Shown: positions 53,301 through 60,717, numbered from the stretch's first letter. The stretch is 64,000 bases of DNA from Sipunculus nudus (GCA_026874595.1 CM049314.1:57212300-57276299), one strand, 5' to 3'. The notes: generated by a model from the letters alone, not told the origin. Numbers and translations are program-made.

Positions 53301-56300
53301 TTTGATGACTGCTTCATCTCAAGTTTAATTTCACAAAGTCGTGACTTTATATTTGTGAGGTCAGTGGCAGATAAAAGCAAGCTTGTATAAATTTAGAAAA
53401 TTGCACCTTTTCAGACATTATTCTTATGCTGAGTACAATGCAGTTTAATGCATAAAAACAGTCATTATTTACAGGCACTGATTTTAATTATACAGAAGGT
53501 ATTATGTGTTTATAACTGTTAATTAGTAGCATCTTTACTAGGTTGGTTGGTTTGTCTTTTAGTCTGGTCAGTATCCTGGTTATAAATAATATCTGGTGGT
53601 TTATAATGTTGTAGTATATATGTGGTCTCTGACTGCTTCGGTGTCTAGAATCACAGCATGATTGCTGACTTACTTAACTTATTCATCCTCTTAACACAGG
53701 GTTGCCAACGTTCAGGGAAAACTTATTTTTCTAAGTTCAGGGAAAAGTCTGGAAATTGTAATGGCTTTGTTGATCGCAGTTAGTTATCAGGTTGAAAGAG
53801 TTTGGCATCTCTTATAATACTCTGATAAGTTTTGCAGATTTTATCTTGTTTCCTTTTATTTTTTTTTGTATGAATATCTAAGGTTGATGATGCAGAGTAA
53901 GGATACACAACATATAACACCAATAATTAATAATGGACCAATTCTGTTTCTGAGCAGTAATATAAAAAAAGCAAGATCTGATTTATGAGTCTGCTGTTCC
54001 ATATGTTTTTCCAATGAAGTTTTGTGTTAGGTTTAGTTGGTGTTTGGTAAACTCAAAATTTCTTGATGATAATCCTTGAAACCAACTGAAAGTCAGGGAA
54101 TAGTCAGTGAAGGATTTTTTAGCTCAGCTGACTATAAGTCATCTGAGCTATAGTCGTGGTCCATTGTCCGTCGTCCGTCCGTCTGTCTGTCCGTCCGTCC
54201 GTCCGTCCGTCCGTAGATGTGGCACGTCTTGAAACCGTAAGACCCAGGGATCCAAATTTCGGCATAATGTTAGATGTCCCCAAGATCTCCTACCAAGCCA
54301 AAAACTGGGTCTTTGCAACTTCGTTCCTTTGAGAAATTAAGGAAAAACCTCAATTTTTTATTAAAAACCTATTTTCACACTTCAGGACTGCCTAATATCA
54401 AAACCACTCATCTGTTTTTCCTCATATTTACCATAAATATTCCTTTATATAGTTCCTATGTACAAGCCAGAAAATATGTCTGTATTATTTAATTTAAAAA
54501 AGTTATGGGCCCAAACATAATGCATTTTGTAAAAAATCAGGAAAGATATTTGTCACTTAACACAAAAAATGTTAAAGCTATCGACCTTTTTTCCAGTAAT
54601 ATAACATTAATTAATCAAAATTAAATTGTATACCCAAAATTAGATGAAAATCTTTTAAATTTTCTAAAATATTAATAAAAATAAAAAATTGGTACCTTAA
54701 ATTTCGCCCAACTTTGATCATGGCACGTTTTTTTCCTGTATGTACTGTGGATTTAATTTTCACAGCATGTTTTTGTTAGCATTTCAACTGTTAACACCAA
54801 AAATTTGAAACTAGTTGATAAAAAAATGTAGATTTTAATAAGTTTTCAAGCACCATGTAACATATTGTTTACATCAAGCTAGTGTTATGCAGTTTGCAAG
54901 AGCTCAGCTCCCCAGCTTCAGCTCTTAGTTCCTTAAATTCGGCATACAGTTAGATGTCTCCAAAATCCCCTACCATGCCAAGAATTTGGTCACTAGGACT
55001 TAATACCTTCGAGATATTAATGAAAAACTTCATTTTTCCATTAAAAACCCATTGTTACACTTTAAGACTGCCTAATATCAAAACCACTGATCTGACTTTA
55101 ATCATAAATAATATACATATTTTTCATTCTCTATGCACATGCCAGAATGATGTCAGTATTGCGTAATTGTTTTAAGTTATGGGCCCAAACATAATGCACT
55201 TTGTAAAAAATCAAGAAATATATTTACTCCCTTAACAAGGGCATTGCTGAAGCTAGAGATTTTTTTGTCAGGGATGTAACATTATTTAATCAAGATTCAA
55301 TTGAATACCCAAAATTAGTTCTGAATTTTTCAAATTTTATAAGTTATTAGTATAAATATAAAATTAGTACCTTAAATTTTGCCCAACTGTGACCATGGCA
55401 CGTTTGTGTCCTGTGAGCACTGTTGATATAATTTTCATATCATGCACACATTAGGATTTCAGCTTTTTAGTTTAGAAAGCTGAAAGAAATTGGCCAAAAA
55501 TTGTAGCTTTTATTAATGTTTTTTATGAGACCCTGTCAGACTTTGGCTCTCTCCAGCCCCTCTTGAGTTAAAGAAAAATAGAAAAGGAATTTGTTAGTTT
55601 ATAATAACAGGAAATTAACTTGCAGTTACTGATGATATAAGAATCTTGTATCGATGGGTAGAATGTCACATATTCCAAATAACACCATGCAGTCACCTAT
55701 GGCATTTTTCAGTTCAATTTTAATGATAAAGAAGTAAATCATATTATTCATTACTAATCATTAGGGATCATATGAAGGAAATTAATGATAGACAAAGATG
55801 CAGTTGATAATATTAATCTAGATTCCTACTGTGTCTAGTGTGTACATTGATGTGAAATTAGTCCAAAATGAATTTTTTACAGTTATTTTTTAATATAAAT
55901 AAAAGCCATAAAACCAGGTACTTATGATCATTATTTAAATGTGTGAATTTTGTATATTCTGGATTCTCAACATCATTGGTTGATGAAACTGAATAAATAC
56001 CGACATGGTGCGAATACTTTGTAATTGTATTTAAATACGAATATGATTATGTACTCCATTATAAAATTTCTTGCATAAAGAATAGGAATTCAGGTAAAAA
56101 TGAAAGTATATGAATACTCGTGTAAATACTTTCAAAATGTATTCATGAATGCATTCATGAATATATTCTTTAATATTATTTTAATAATCATATCAGTTAT
56201 ATTTCATTTTAAAAAATCATATGATTCTCTTATTATTTTTTATAAAAATTATATTTGGGACAATATTTGTAATTTTTTTTAATAAATAGTTAAACTCTTA

Positions 56301-58299
56301 TATTATATGTTCTGCTTATAAGTTATATGGCCAAGTCAAAATCTGTGTGACAATAGTACTCCATTTGTTAATAAAATAAATGAAATCAATCCTCTTCCCT
56401 GTCTCCAAAGGTACTATCAAAATCATACATAAGCTAAACAACAACAACTCATAATACAGCTTATATTTATTACCACACAAAACCAGCATGTGCCTCATTT
56501 CTAAATAATATTTTTTTATCATATATAACAGCTGAGCGTCGTGACCCATAGGTCCCTTGTTTCAGAGTTGGCTGCCCAGCAACCCTGCTCCACCCATTGC
56601 AGCCAATAACCCAAGCCATTGTACCCAGTCTTTATTTGTTGTTTCTGCTTTACTGTCAGCTGCACCATTCCATAATGTCTCTCTTTCTTTTCTATAGAAT
56701 GTCTAGATAACACCTTTATTTAAAAACATGCCTACAGACTCAAACAGAACCTCAGATCAAACACCTAATTGAAGGAAATGTTGACCATTTGTATGAATTC
56801 CTCTGAATGCCTTGAGAGCTGTGAAGTCGTTGGACCCAATGCCTTCACTTTGTAGCTGAGAACCTGAATTATAAGACTGTATCAATCCTTTGATTTTCCA
56901 ACTTTAATCTGGCCAGTGTAACATTCATTCTGAATATAGATTCTTCATATCAGTGTCCTTTAAATGCAGCCACTCTGTTCTTTTAAAACTATTTTTATCT
57001 AGAAAGACTACTCTTTACCTTTTCATATATTTTTTTCAGGTGTCTTTACTCTTAATCCTTTTTAGCTCAACTGGTTGTCCTCAGGATGGTGAATTTAGTC
57101 AGTATACACATACCTGCAGATATTATACCTAAGGCATTTTTGGAAGCATCACAAAGTCCAATTGTATGAACATTGCTTGTTTGGGATTACTTACTATACA
57201 CCTGCTGTAGACAGGACGTATTATGGTATACACATTGGCATCTGCTTCCGTCCATCTTTTAGTATCACCTTTATAACTTAGTAGAGCTATGATGGATTTT
57301 CACAAACTCACCATAACTATAAATTTACCAATAAATAATGTCGCCCTAAAATTGTACTTGGCAAAAGCCATGCCTATTTTAAACTTAGGTCAGGGGTTAA
57401 CAAACTTTGGTGGGCTGTGATGACTAACCAAAAATCTGATGGATTTTCTTGAAACTATTTACCAATAAATTTCTCACCTGAATGAAATTCTCAACAAAAC
57501 CCATGCATATCTAATGAGGTCAGAGGTTACAAGAGATTTGACAGGCATATTATGCATCTTTGCGGTGATCTTGTTCATACTGTTTTCAGGCACTTTTCCC
57601 TATATTAAGATATATACTTAATTTGTAAAAGCTTTTTATTCATCATATATAAACCAGAGTATTTCCCTCTTCCTGCAGGGTGCTGTTTTGGCTGCTGTGT
57701 CCAGTACAAAATGGACGTCGTTTTACAGTGACCCACATCCTGAGAACAACCAAGACATCTTGGGAGATTTCAGCGAAGATGAAGTCACTTCTTCGGGTGA
57801 GTAGAAAGAACTAATCAGATTGCTCCATGGTCATTTATTGGTGATTACAACATCTCATCATTTGTTCAATTAATAACAACTGTGCCAAGCAGATATAGTG
57901 AAGTCAAATGGAAATTATATTTAATGAATTTTAAGAAAAGTAATTTTAAGTGATATATATAAGATTTTGGTCCTTTCTTATTATTCCTTACCTTTGTTAA
58001 ATGCCCTCAAGTCATAAGTGTCATAAGATTTTGGTGTTTTCTCATTTTTCCTTCACCTTTGCTAAATGCCCTCAAGTCACAAGTCCATAAGATTTTGGTC
58101 CTTTCTTATATTCCATCACCTTTGCTTAATGACCTCAAGTGGTCAGTATCTGGAGGTTTGTGTCTTCTGTCCCTAAGGAGCGGTCAGCCAGATCCTTGAT
58201 TCTTTAGAAGAGATTCAGTGCCTGACAGAGTGTAGTGAGAAAGAGGTGGACTTCCTCCAGAGCGTCTTTGAAGACACTCAGCTACATGCCTTACTAGAT
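5283..58299 (+). CDS. CASK: CASK, calcium/calmodulin-dependent serine protein kinase (partial, seven internal exons)
   Basis: Spliced model join(5283..5360, 31135..31310, 41133..41308, 42173..42295, 43232..43312, 57679..57796, 58178..58299), 874 nt, giving one trailing base of a split codon plus 291 codons without a stop. All introns are GT-AG and all phases agree. The product aligns by eye with the CASK family throughout: [68 protein letters not shown] and [16 protein letters not shown] is a membrane-associated MAGUK scaffold (CaMK-like domain, two L27 domains, PDZ, SH3, guanylate kinase). It binds neurexin, Mint/X11 and Veli/Lin-7 at synapses and epithelial junctions. Only the kinase C-lobe, calmodulin-binding segment and first L27 start are here; both ends of the gene lie outside. 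Intron sizes are 25.8, 9.8, 0.86, 0.94, 14.4 and 0.38 kb. Identity is secure; the species is not determined. Confidence 0.96.
7388..7760 (+). mobile_element. Repeat with truncated stem-loop head and GTCC/GTCT tract
   Basis: Starts aaaagcggtgccctatagtg, the 3' half of the stem-loop head seen complete at 9332, followed by gtccgtctgtccatctgtcc and a body unlike that of the 9332 element. No coding capacity. The right boundary is uncertain; I place it near the change of sequence about 7760. Confidence 0.5.
9332..10265 (+). mobile_element. Non-coding repeat with terminal stem-loop (GGGCCCCGCTT / AAGCGGGTGCCC)
   Basis: A 26-nt stem-loop at 9332-9357 (arms gggccccgctt and aagcgggtgccc) is followed by ctatagtaatc and a GTCT tract (9376-9400). 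The body contains an internal diverged direct repeat: 9440-9600 resembles 10105-10265 (shared cacagtttggtgtt, attttgggtc-like, cagcagg). This head is common in mollusc repeats. Right end not determined. Confidence 0.6.
12189..12219. repeat. (AG)n microsatellite with G run
   Basis: AG dinucleotides from 12189 to 12209, then nine G at 12211-12219. Confidence 0.9.
12825..13031. mobile_element. Palindromic MITE copy
   Basis: Starts actgctgctttgtatagcaa and ends caaagcagcggt, inverted to each other, with internal gtacacagagcaaagaattg, gtgcatccagctcca and ggttctggcacagcgccaag shared with 39783-40104. About 207 bp, one arm deleted internally. Contains a short gtgttgcatt duplication. Confidence 0.7.
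17640..19556 (+). mobile_element. Dominant repeat family, copy 2 (5'-truncated)
   Basis: 17755-18000 matches 45100-45475 (aaatctgaa.ttcaaa, attgattgaaaagagtag, gattttgtattgta, agggttacaatgattaaa). 19085-19460 matches 52320-52690. It ends at 19523-19556 with cagctgagcaccatgaccta then tgggtcccttgtt. It lacks the 5' stem-loop head and is interrupted by the element at 18082-18905. Left edge approximate. Confidence 0.7.
18082..18905. mobile_element. hAT-like non-autonomous element nested in repeat copy
   Basis: Left end cagggttcaacgttaacttt and right end (reverse complement) cagggcttgacaatatcagt then taactgcttgccc are imperfect inverted repeats of the CAGGG...CCCTG type seen in hAT transposons. 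Subterminal gggcaagt motifs are also inverted (18118, 18805-18880). No transposase; the 167-codon open frame starting at 18700 is hydrophobic, crosses the element's end and matches nothing I know. An 8-bp target duplication is not clear. Confidence 0.45.
20521..21300 (+). repeat. Possible head and core of a satellite-bearing element
   Basis: Contains a GC-rich start (cagcgggcattgacac), a GTCC-type tract (tcgtccgtctgccgtccg near 20692) and diverged core units such as 21045-21150 ending ggtggcgccacctacattg. That last motif recurs in the 278-bp array at 27.2-29.45 kb. Boundaries unclear. Confidence 0.4.
21400..22960 (+). repeat. Degenerate ~350-bp tandem repeat with palindromic AGGTAA motifs
   Basis: Anchor motifs recur near 21540, 21866, 22224, 22584 and 22910: acctgtacaggtaagt, cacctttacaggtgagt, cacctgcacaggtaag and similar, followed by aggtaaat and a T run. 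Between anchors, gttacctg...atacctttgatc-like blocks also recur (21610, 22370, 22740). 21868-21883 is a perfect 16-bp palindrome, ttacctgtacaggtaa. No coding potential. Confidence 0.7.
23429..23520 (+). repeat. Tandem duplication of ~45 bp
   Basis: The block caaggttcacgtgactgggt then ctggcgtgtttatt occurs at 23427 and again at 23480 with one change (gggtct to gagtct). Each copy contains a CACGTG E-box. Confidence 0.8.
23572..23655 (+). repeat. G16 run and 34-bp direct repeat
   Basis: Sixteen G at 23572-23587, then gagttacctggaaacatcct then ctcacgtcatgc twice, at 23587 and 23621. Confidence 0.85.
25758..25790 (+). repeat. (TA)n(CA)n microsatellite
   Basis: tatatatata followed by cacacacacacaca, with decayed CA-rich sequence to about 25805. 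Confidence 0.9.
26772..26861. repeat. GC-rich inverted repeat
   Basis: Outer arms ggcttta and taaagcc enclose two very GC-rich stretches (gcgcgcccgggcgggcgcc and cgcgcgccctggcgggcg) that can pair with each other. Possibly a small foldback element; no gene. Confidence 0.45.
26991..27068 (+). repeat. G run and GTCTAGAC palindrome cluster
   Basis: Fourteen G (26991-27004), then five or so copies of gtctagac or one-base variants up to 27068 (gtctagacaatgagtctaga, cgtctagacacagcgtctag). The octamer is its own reverse complement. Confidence 0.85.
27218..29455 (+). repeat. 278-bp dimeric satellite array (about 8 units)
   Basis: The anchor cagcgtccatctgttcatct or variant occurs at 27371, 27649, 27926, 28204, 28484, 28761, 29039 and 29298: periods 278, 277, 278, 280, 277, 278 and 259. 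Each unit has two related ~139-bp halves. One starts catatctcagcagtggtttg and ends aggtggcgccacctacattc; the other starts catatctcgggaaccgtttg and ends tggtggtgccacctgcaacc. The palindrome ggtggcgccacc or a variant ends each half. Open frames on the - strand (MVAGG..SFAYDEE type) merely follow the repeat and are not genes. Confidence 0.92.
29953..29993 (-). repeat. Inverted-type terminus of a DNA-element family
   Basis: gaaaccaccgcaaataagaa then gacaaccacagtat resembles the right end of elements that begin ATACTGTGGTT..GCGG. Next to it, 29921-29960 has a cluster of tcgcga/ttcgcg palindromes. The only matching left-type end in the window is at 19562. Confidence 0.35.
30033..30450 (+). repeat. 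21-bp pyrimidine-rich minisatellite
   Basis: Units such as gctcactccacccttgtcct+t repeat every 21 bp (one 22-bp unit) from about 30130 to 30450, with less regular copies and a C13 run (30074-30086) before. A 63-bp higher-order period is visible around 30190-30320. Because 21 is a multiple of three, the array makes long but meaningless open frames. Confidence 0.9.
30631..30930 (+). repeat. Diverged ~190-bp tandem duplication upstream of CASK exon 31135
   Basis: ctcagggattggtttcatct at 30631 and ctcagaaattggtttcatct at 30821 start two related blocks sharing aacct, ccagtca/ccagtcac, atggaaaat and accagtcatg/accaatcatg. No obvious function. Confidence 0.7.
31135..31310 (+). CDS. CASK: CASK exon: catalytic loop and GFG segment
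   Basis: A 176-nt exon between tttcttttcag and gtgagt. It reads [19 protein letters not shown], then [19 protein letters not shown], then [16 protein letters not shown] and KISG. It covers helix E, the HRD catalytic loop and the position of the Mg-binding DFG. As in other CASK proteins the DFG is GFG and the usual Asn after HRDxKP is Cys, the two changes known to let CASK work without Mg2+. The exon starts with one base completing a Gly codon and ends after the first base of a Gly codon. Tandemly duplicated intron sequence lies 200-500 bp upstream. Any in-frame reading before 31135 is intron. Confidence 0.97.
33148..35773 (+). mobile_element. Dominant repeat family, copy 3 (full length, 2.6 kb)
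   Basis: The 5' end is a stem-loop at 33149-33179 (arms tagctcagctgact and agtcatctgagcta, loop ata), then a GTCC/GTCT tract (33197-33232). The body has two ~680-bp units (anchors tagatgtccccaagatctcc at 33288 and tagatgtctccaaaattccc at 33970), each ending with ttaaattttgcccaactttg and ccatggcac. The unique 3' part ends cagctgagcgccgtgaccca then taggtcccttgtt at 35773. No coding capacity, so it is non-autonomous. Nearly the same as 54119-56561, which lacks about 130 bp. A Helentron/pearl-like nature is an inference from the stem-loop ends. Confidence 0.85.
36067..36365. mobile_element. MITE with 18-bp perfect terminal inverted repeats
   Basis: gtatggttctcaggcact at 36067-36084 and agtgcctgagaaccatac at 36348-36365 are exact reverse complements, 299 bp end to end. 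Subterminal gtgggcgggcgg and gatgcgggcagt/gatgcggggg are also roughly inverted. No open frame. Superfamily unknown; no clear target duplication in the A/T-rich flanks. Confidence 0.85.
39783..40104. mobile_element. Palindromic MITE, best copy (322 bp)
   Basis: Terminal inverted repeats aaccgctgctttgtata (39783-39799) and tatacaaagcagcggtt (40088-40104) are exact. Inner arms also pair: gtgcatccagctccaaattt then taaacatg with catgtttaaaatttggagct then ggatgcaca, and atcagaccattgagagc with an inverted partner. Nearly the whole element can fold back on itself. Two other copies lie at 12825 and 3505. Confidence 0.88.
41133..41308 (+). CDS. CASK: CASK exon: activation segment to helix F/G
   Basis: A 176-nt exon after tggtattttcag and before gtgagt. 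It begins with GC completing Gly, then [49 protein letters not shown] and EMIVRGAFT, ending on a codon boundary. It contains the APE motif (MAPEVV), the buried Asp of helix F (VDIWG) and the hydrophobic helix F core. Vertebrate CASK has WGCGV where this has WGTGV, and KGKYK where this has RGAFT; both are conservative loop differences. The 864-bp intron after it is short compared with the 9.8-kb intron before it. Confidence 0.97.
41309..42172 (+). other. CASK intron of 864 bp
   Basis: Donor gtgagt, acceptor gtttatacag. AT-rich, no repeat or gene seen. Confidence 0.9.
42173..42295 (+). CDS. CASK: CASK exon: end of kinase C-lobe
   Basis: A 123-nt exon (41 codons, phase 0 at both ends) after tgtttatacag and before gtaagt. 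It reads [41 protein letters not shown]. It holds the subdomain XI arginine region ([12 protein letters not shown]) and the HPW motif that closes protein-kinase domains of the CaMK group. Vertebrate CASK has the same pattern (RQW.HIS...KDLVRRML.LDP..R.TV.EAL.HPW). The acceptor pyrimidine tract is poor (gatgtatgatgtttatacag), but the reading frame and homology fix the border. Confidence 0.96.
42296..43231 (+). other. CASK intron of 936 bp
   Basis: Donor gtaagt, acceptor tgtttgtag. No repeat or gene seen. Confidence 0.9.
43232..43312 (+). CDS. CASK: CASK exon: autoregulatory / calmodulin-binding segment
   Basis: An 81-nt exon (27 codons, phase 0 at both ends) after catgtttgtag and before gtaaat. 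It reads [20 protein letters not shown] then NARRKLK. In the family this helix follows the kinase lobe, and the basic [10 protein letters not shown] stretch is the start of the calmodulin-binding sequence that continues as GAVLAAVSS in the next exon. The donor GTAAAT is weaker than the other donors of the gene, and the intron that follows is 14.4 kb and repeat-rich. Confidence 0.95.
43794..46749 (+). mobile_element. Dominant repeat family, copy 4 (full length, 2.95 kb)
   Basis: Stem-loop head at 43795-43825, GTCC/GTCT tract 43846-43910, body units anchored by tagatgtcccc at 43966 and 44647 (period 681), a C14 run at 45346-45359, and terminus cagctgagcgctgtgaccca then tgggtcccttgtt at 46749. 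The 3' third (46110-46749) matches 2523-3170 rather than the 3' part of copies 3 and 6, so at least two subfamilies with different right ends exist. Confidence 0.85.
47690..48240 (+). repeat. Diverged tandem repeat, three units of about 170-210 bp
   Basis: Anchors ggggattgacatggtca (47797), ggggattgacatcgtcaa (47964) and gaggattggcatagtaaa (48174). Each is followed by cggcattgcagtggcgg-like sequence (catagcagtggcagtgg, gcattgcagtggcggtc, gcactgccgtggcggc) and an AT-rich part with gagaa.tacaaacaa-like text. CpG-containing cores alternate with AT-rich spacers. Confidence 0.7.
50376..51297 (+). mobile_element. pogo/Tigger-type DNA transposon remnant, 922 bp
   Basis: Ends cagtgaactcctgcattacg (50376) and, reverse-complemented from 51297, cagtaaaacctgctggcgcg, each flanked by TA (50374-50375, 51298-51299). 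That fits TA target duplication of the Tc1/mariner-pogo superfamily. Repeated cgaccacc motifs mark both ends. In the frame starting 51054, conceptual translation gives MEKIELIK then [12 protein letters not shown], which resembles the N-terminal helix-turn-helix of pogo/Tigger transposases; the upstream start-like frame (TSTPTRKKT at 51011-51040) is in another frame, so the gene is frameshifted and mostly deleted. Nested in repeat copy 5. Confidence 0.75.
51005..51145 (+). pseudogene. Transposase N-terminus remnant (pogo/Tigger-like)
   Basis: TSTPTRKKT in one frame (51011 on), then EKIELIK...GTSQRK...QFG in the frame starting 51054. Together they match the usual start of Tigger-type transposases (basic start, then EKIELI..E...GTSQR.LA..FGI). 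A frame change between the parts and the loss of the DDE domain show it is dead. Confidence 0.55.
54119..56561 (+). mobile_element. Dominant repeat family, copy 6 (full length, 2.44 kb)
   Basis: Stem-loop head at 54120-54150, long GTCC/GTCT tract (54166-54214), body units at 54271 and 54951 (period 680), terminus cagctgagcgtcgtgaccca then taggtcccttgtt at 56561. Closest to copy 3, differing mainly by a deletion near 55567, where copy 3 has about 130 bp more (34578-34780 region). Confidence 0.85.
57206..57575 (+). mobile_element. Second dispersed repeat family, copy A
   Basis: Shares with 58762-59253 the blocks attatggtatac, gctatgatggattttcacaa / ggtttgctggattttcacaa, actcaccataact, ggcaaaa.ccatgc, atgaggtcagaggt, gcatattat and the ending ctcttgtt/atcttgtt. 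No coding capacity. A weak ttagctcaactgg at 57063 may be the true head. Lies just before exon 57679. Confidence 0.65.
57679..57796 (+). CDS. CASK: CASK exon: calmodulin-binding end and linker
   Basis: A 118-nt exon after ctcttcctgcag and before gtgagt. It reads [39 protein letters not shown], plus the first base of a Gly codon. GAVLAAVSS completes the calmodulin-binding helix; DFSED..TSSG is the conserved acidic linker before L27. The middle ([10 protein letters not shown]) is longer and more polar than the vertebrate equivalent. I see no sign of the optional LLAAER insertion known from mammalian isoforms; SSG joins directly to AVSQ. Confidence 0.95.
57797..58177 (+). other. CASK intron of 381 bp
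   Basis: Donor gtgagt, acceptor gtccctaag. Half of it is the 63-bp tandem repeat at 57961-58150. Confidence 0.9.
57961..58150 (+). repeat. 63-65 bp tandem repeat, three units
   Basis: aagattttggtcctttctta at 57961, 58024 and 58089 (second copy gtgttttctca), each followed by ccttacctttg-like and aaatgccctcaagtca-like text. It lies between two CASK exons and ends 28 bp before the acceptor. Confidence 0.92.
58178..58299 (+). CDS. CASK: CASK exon: start of first L27 domain
   Basis: A 122-nt exon after cttctgtccctaag and before gtgagt. Starting with GA (completing Gly) it reads [40 protein letters not shown] and ends on a codon boundary. These are the first two helices of the N-terminal L27 domain, which in CASK-type MAGUKs pairs with the L27 of SAP97/Dlg-type partners. 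The family continues with LYDKI; I looked for that exon in the remaining 5.7 kb and did not find it, so it lies beyond the window. Confidence 0.95.
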
Positions 58300-58761
58300 G
58301 TGAGTATTCTTTTCTCAATATTGCAGTCTGCAATTTTTGTGATTTTGCAATCACAATATCACATTGGAACATACAGTGATCAAAATTGTAAATTATACTC
58401 AGTAGTTAAGTCAGAAGGGACTCCAGTTGGAAAATTGAATGAATGCTGACTTTGAATTTGATAATCAATTAGAGGATGTGACTGGAATAATTTTGCAAGG
58501 TTATAAATACATTGTATTGATTCAGGACATTCAGTGGGTGAGTGATACTGACAGCTGCTAATCAGGAGAAAACTTACACATACTGTCATACATTTGTTAA
58601 TATCACCAATTAACAATATTAATGCTTATGATGCTCATTTACTGTCCCCACCCCCAAATAAAAATTGTTTTAAGCCCTGGAAACAGGACTTACAATTCTG
58701 TAGGTCAGTTATCTTTGTTGGAGTTGTCCAAGTTTGAGGGCGGTTTTGAGTTGGTAACAGT

Positions 58762-59253
58762 TTTTATATGCCCTTATGTATGGATGTATTATGGTATACC
58801 TACAGTCCATCTGACAGTGCGTTAATTTTAAGAGTCGCAGCAGAAAACTTGCAAGTGGTTTGCTGGATTTTCACAAAACTCACCATAACTAATTACAATA
58901 GATTATCTCACCTGACTTCAAATAAAGGCAAAATCCACACATAGACGCAAGTCTACTTTGATGCAGGAACATAGTGCATTTTGATGAAACTCAACTATAT
59001 AATATCTCACCTAAGTTTGATTCCTGGCAAAATCCATGCATATATATATTATGAGGTCAGAGGTCACCAGACTTGGGAGGCGCTGTGATGACTTTCCAAA
59101 ATCTTATGGATTTTCATGAAATTCATTATTAATATTTACCAATAGGGTTCTCACCTGAATTAAGTTATTGGCAAAACCCACACATATTTAATAAGGTAAC
59201 AGGTCACAAGACATACAAAAGGCATATTATATGCCATTTTCAGTGCTCTTGTT
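58762..59253 (+). mobile_element. Second dispersed repeat family, copy B
   Basis: Paralogous to 57206-57575 in the same orientation; contains an internal duplication (gcaaaatccacacat, gcaaaatccatgcat, gcaaaacccacacat). Ends gcatattatatgccattttc then agtgctcttgtt. Non-coding. Confidence 0.65.
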
Positions 59254-59301
59254 ATAAGCTGCCTTTCGACTGGCTTTCAGTGCAGCAGCATTTGTACAAT
59301 A

Positions 59302-59478
59302 CAGTGAAACCTGTCATATGAGACCACTCATGGGACTGGCCAAAAGTTTCTTGAATAACAGGTGGTGTTATTTGACAGGTCAGTTATAGCAAAAGTGAAT
59401 GCTTTAAGTTCACCAGAGGGTGGTCTTTATAGACAGATGGTCTTATAAGACAGGTGGTCTTTCAGGCAGGTTCCACTG
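59302..59478. mobile_element. 177-bp pogo/Tigger-type MITE
   Basis: Ends cagtgaaacctgtcatatga and, reverse-complemented, cagtggaacctgcctgaaag, flanked on both sides by TA (59300-59301, 59479-59480). Internal gaccac/gtggtc motifs resemble those of the 50376 element. Confidence 0.8.
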
Positions 59479-60717
59479 TATACACTGTGTCAGAGCGCTG
59501 TACTGTATGAGACAAACTGAAACAGTCATCACGAGGGACATGAACTGTTTCAGTTTTGTCACTGATGTTATGGCAGCAAATGGGTTGATGGATCGCAAAT
59601 AACATAATAATGAAATGAGTGATCTTCTGGGTGTGAAGGTGATGACAAGCCTCATTATCAATTTAATCATCTGTCTTAATAAATCACTCGCTCATCATAA
59701 TATCATCACCCGGGAAGTGTGAATAAAACCATCAGCTGCTGAGGGTGCTGAAGTTCCCAGGAGCGGCACATTACGAGCCCAGGCTTAATTAAACAAATCA
59801 ATCAGATACTCAAGCTTGCTTAATCCTTCCTCAAAGACCAGTAATTAAAGACAGCTGCTGATAGGTCATAAATTATTATAAGTTGCGGTGGCAACCGTAA
59901 CATTACAGTTTTTCTCTGAAGATCTATAATCTTTTCGCCATGTGGATTCAATCAGGTTTCAGGGGGAAAAGGTTTTGTAGAGCTTTGTTAAAAATACTAA
60001 GCCAAAACTGAGATTTCATTGGGATTTTTCTTATCATTAATCAGTCTGGTATTTACGTTGTAGATCGTTGTTGTCAATTGGTGTTGGTCATTAATTTTTG
60101 ATGATTAAGTCATTATGCTGCAAGGAAGTCTATATCCAGAAACAATAGCATCGTTAAGAGGCCTGATTGGTCACAGTTATGAGCTAGCCTGTGGCCATAG
60201 CATTTTCTTTCAAATTAATGAAATTCTTGTGGTTTAATTTTCTTACCTTTTCAAGGAAGAAATAAATATAAAGTCTTAATCCTTGCAATTATCCCTGTTG
60301 TAGCTATGTAATAAGTAGCTCCTGGAGCTCCATCATCAAAATATATAATAGCAGATTATTTATAATTCAAGTGATCATGGATGCATTAAATATACATTAC
60401 TTTCACAAAATTTCAAGAATAAACTGTAAAATGGCATTAAGAAAAGTCTAGAACATACAGACAATAACCAGTTGATTTATTTATAAAAAAATATGAGAGA
60501 TATTTAAGGGGAAAATTACTATTAAAATTGAAATAGAATTTTTTAAAATTAAACTTTATATCTTTTAAATAATTTACTCCAAAGCATTACCAGACAATAC
60601 AGAGTGTTCAGAATCATTATTCATAAGTGTCAAACATGCATGGTAATCAGACAGTCTGCCTCTATAGGGTTATTGTGGAACATGATTAAAACTTTAAAAT
60701 ATTATTTTAATTGGTTA

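Larger units (their letters stand above)
43313..57678 (+). other. CASK intron of 14.4 kb
   Basis: Donor gtaaat (weak) at 43313, acceptor cttcctgcag ending 57678. More than half consists of three copies of the dominant repeat. 46750-47690, 48240-50090, 52720-54118 and 56562-57060 hold no supported gene; 46780-47110 looks like non-repetitive sequence with possible regulatory motifs. Confidence 0.8.
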
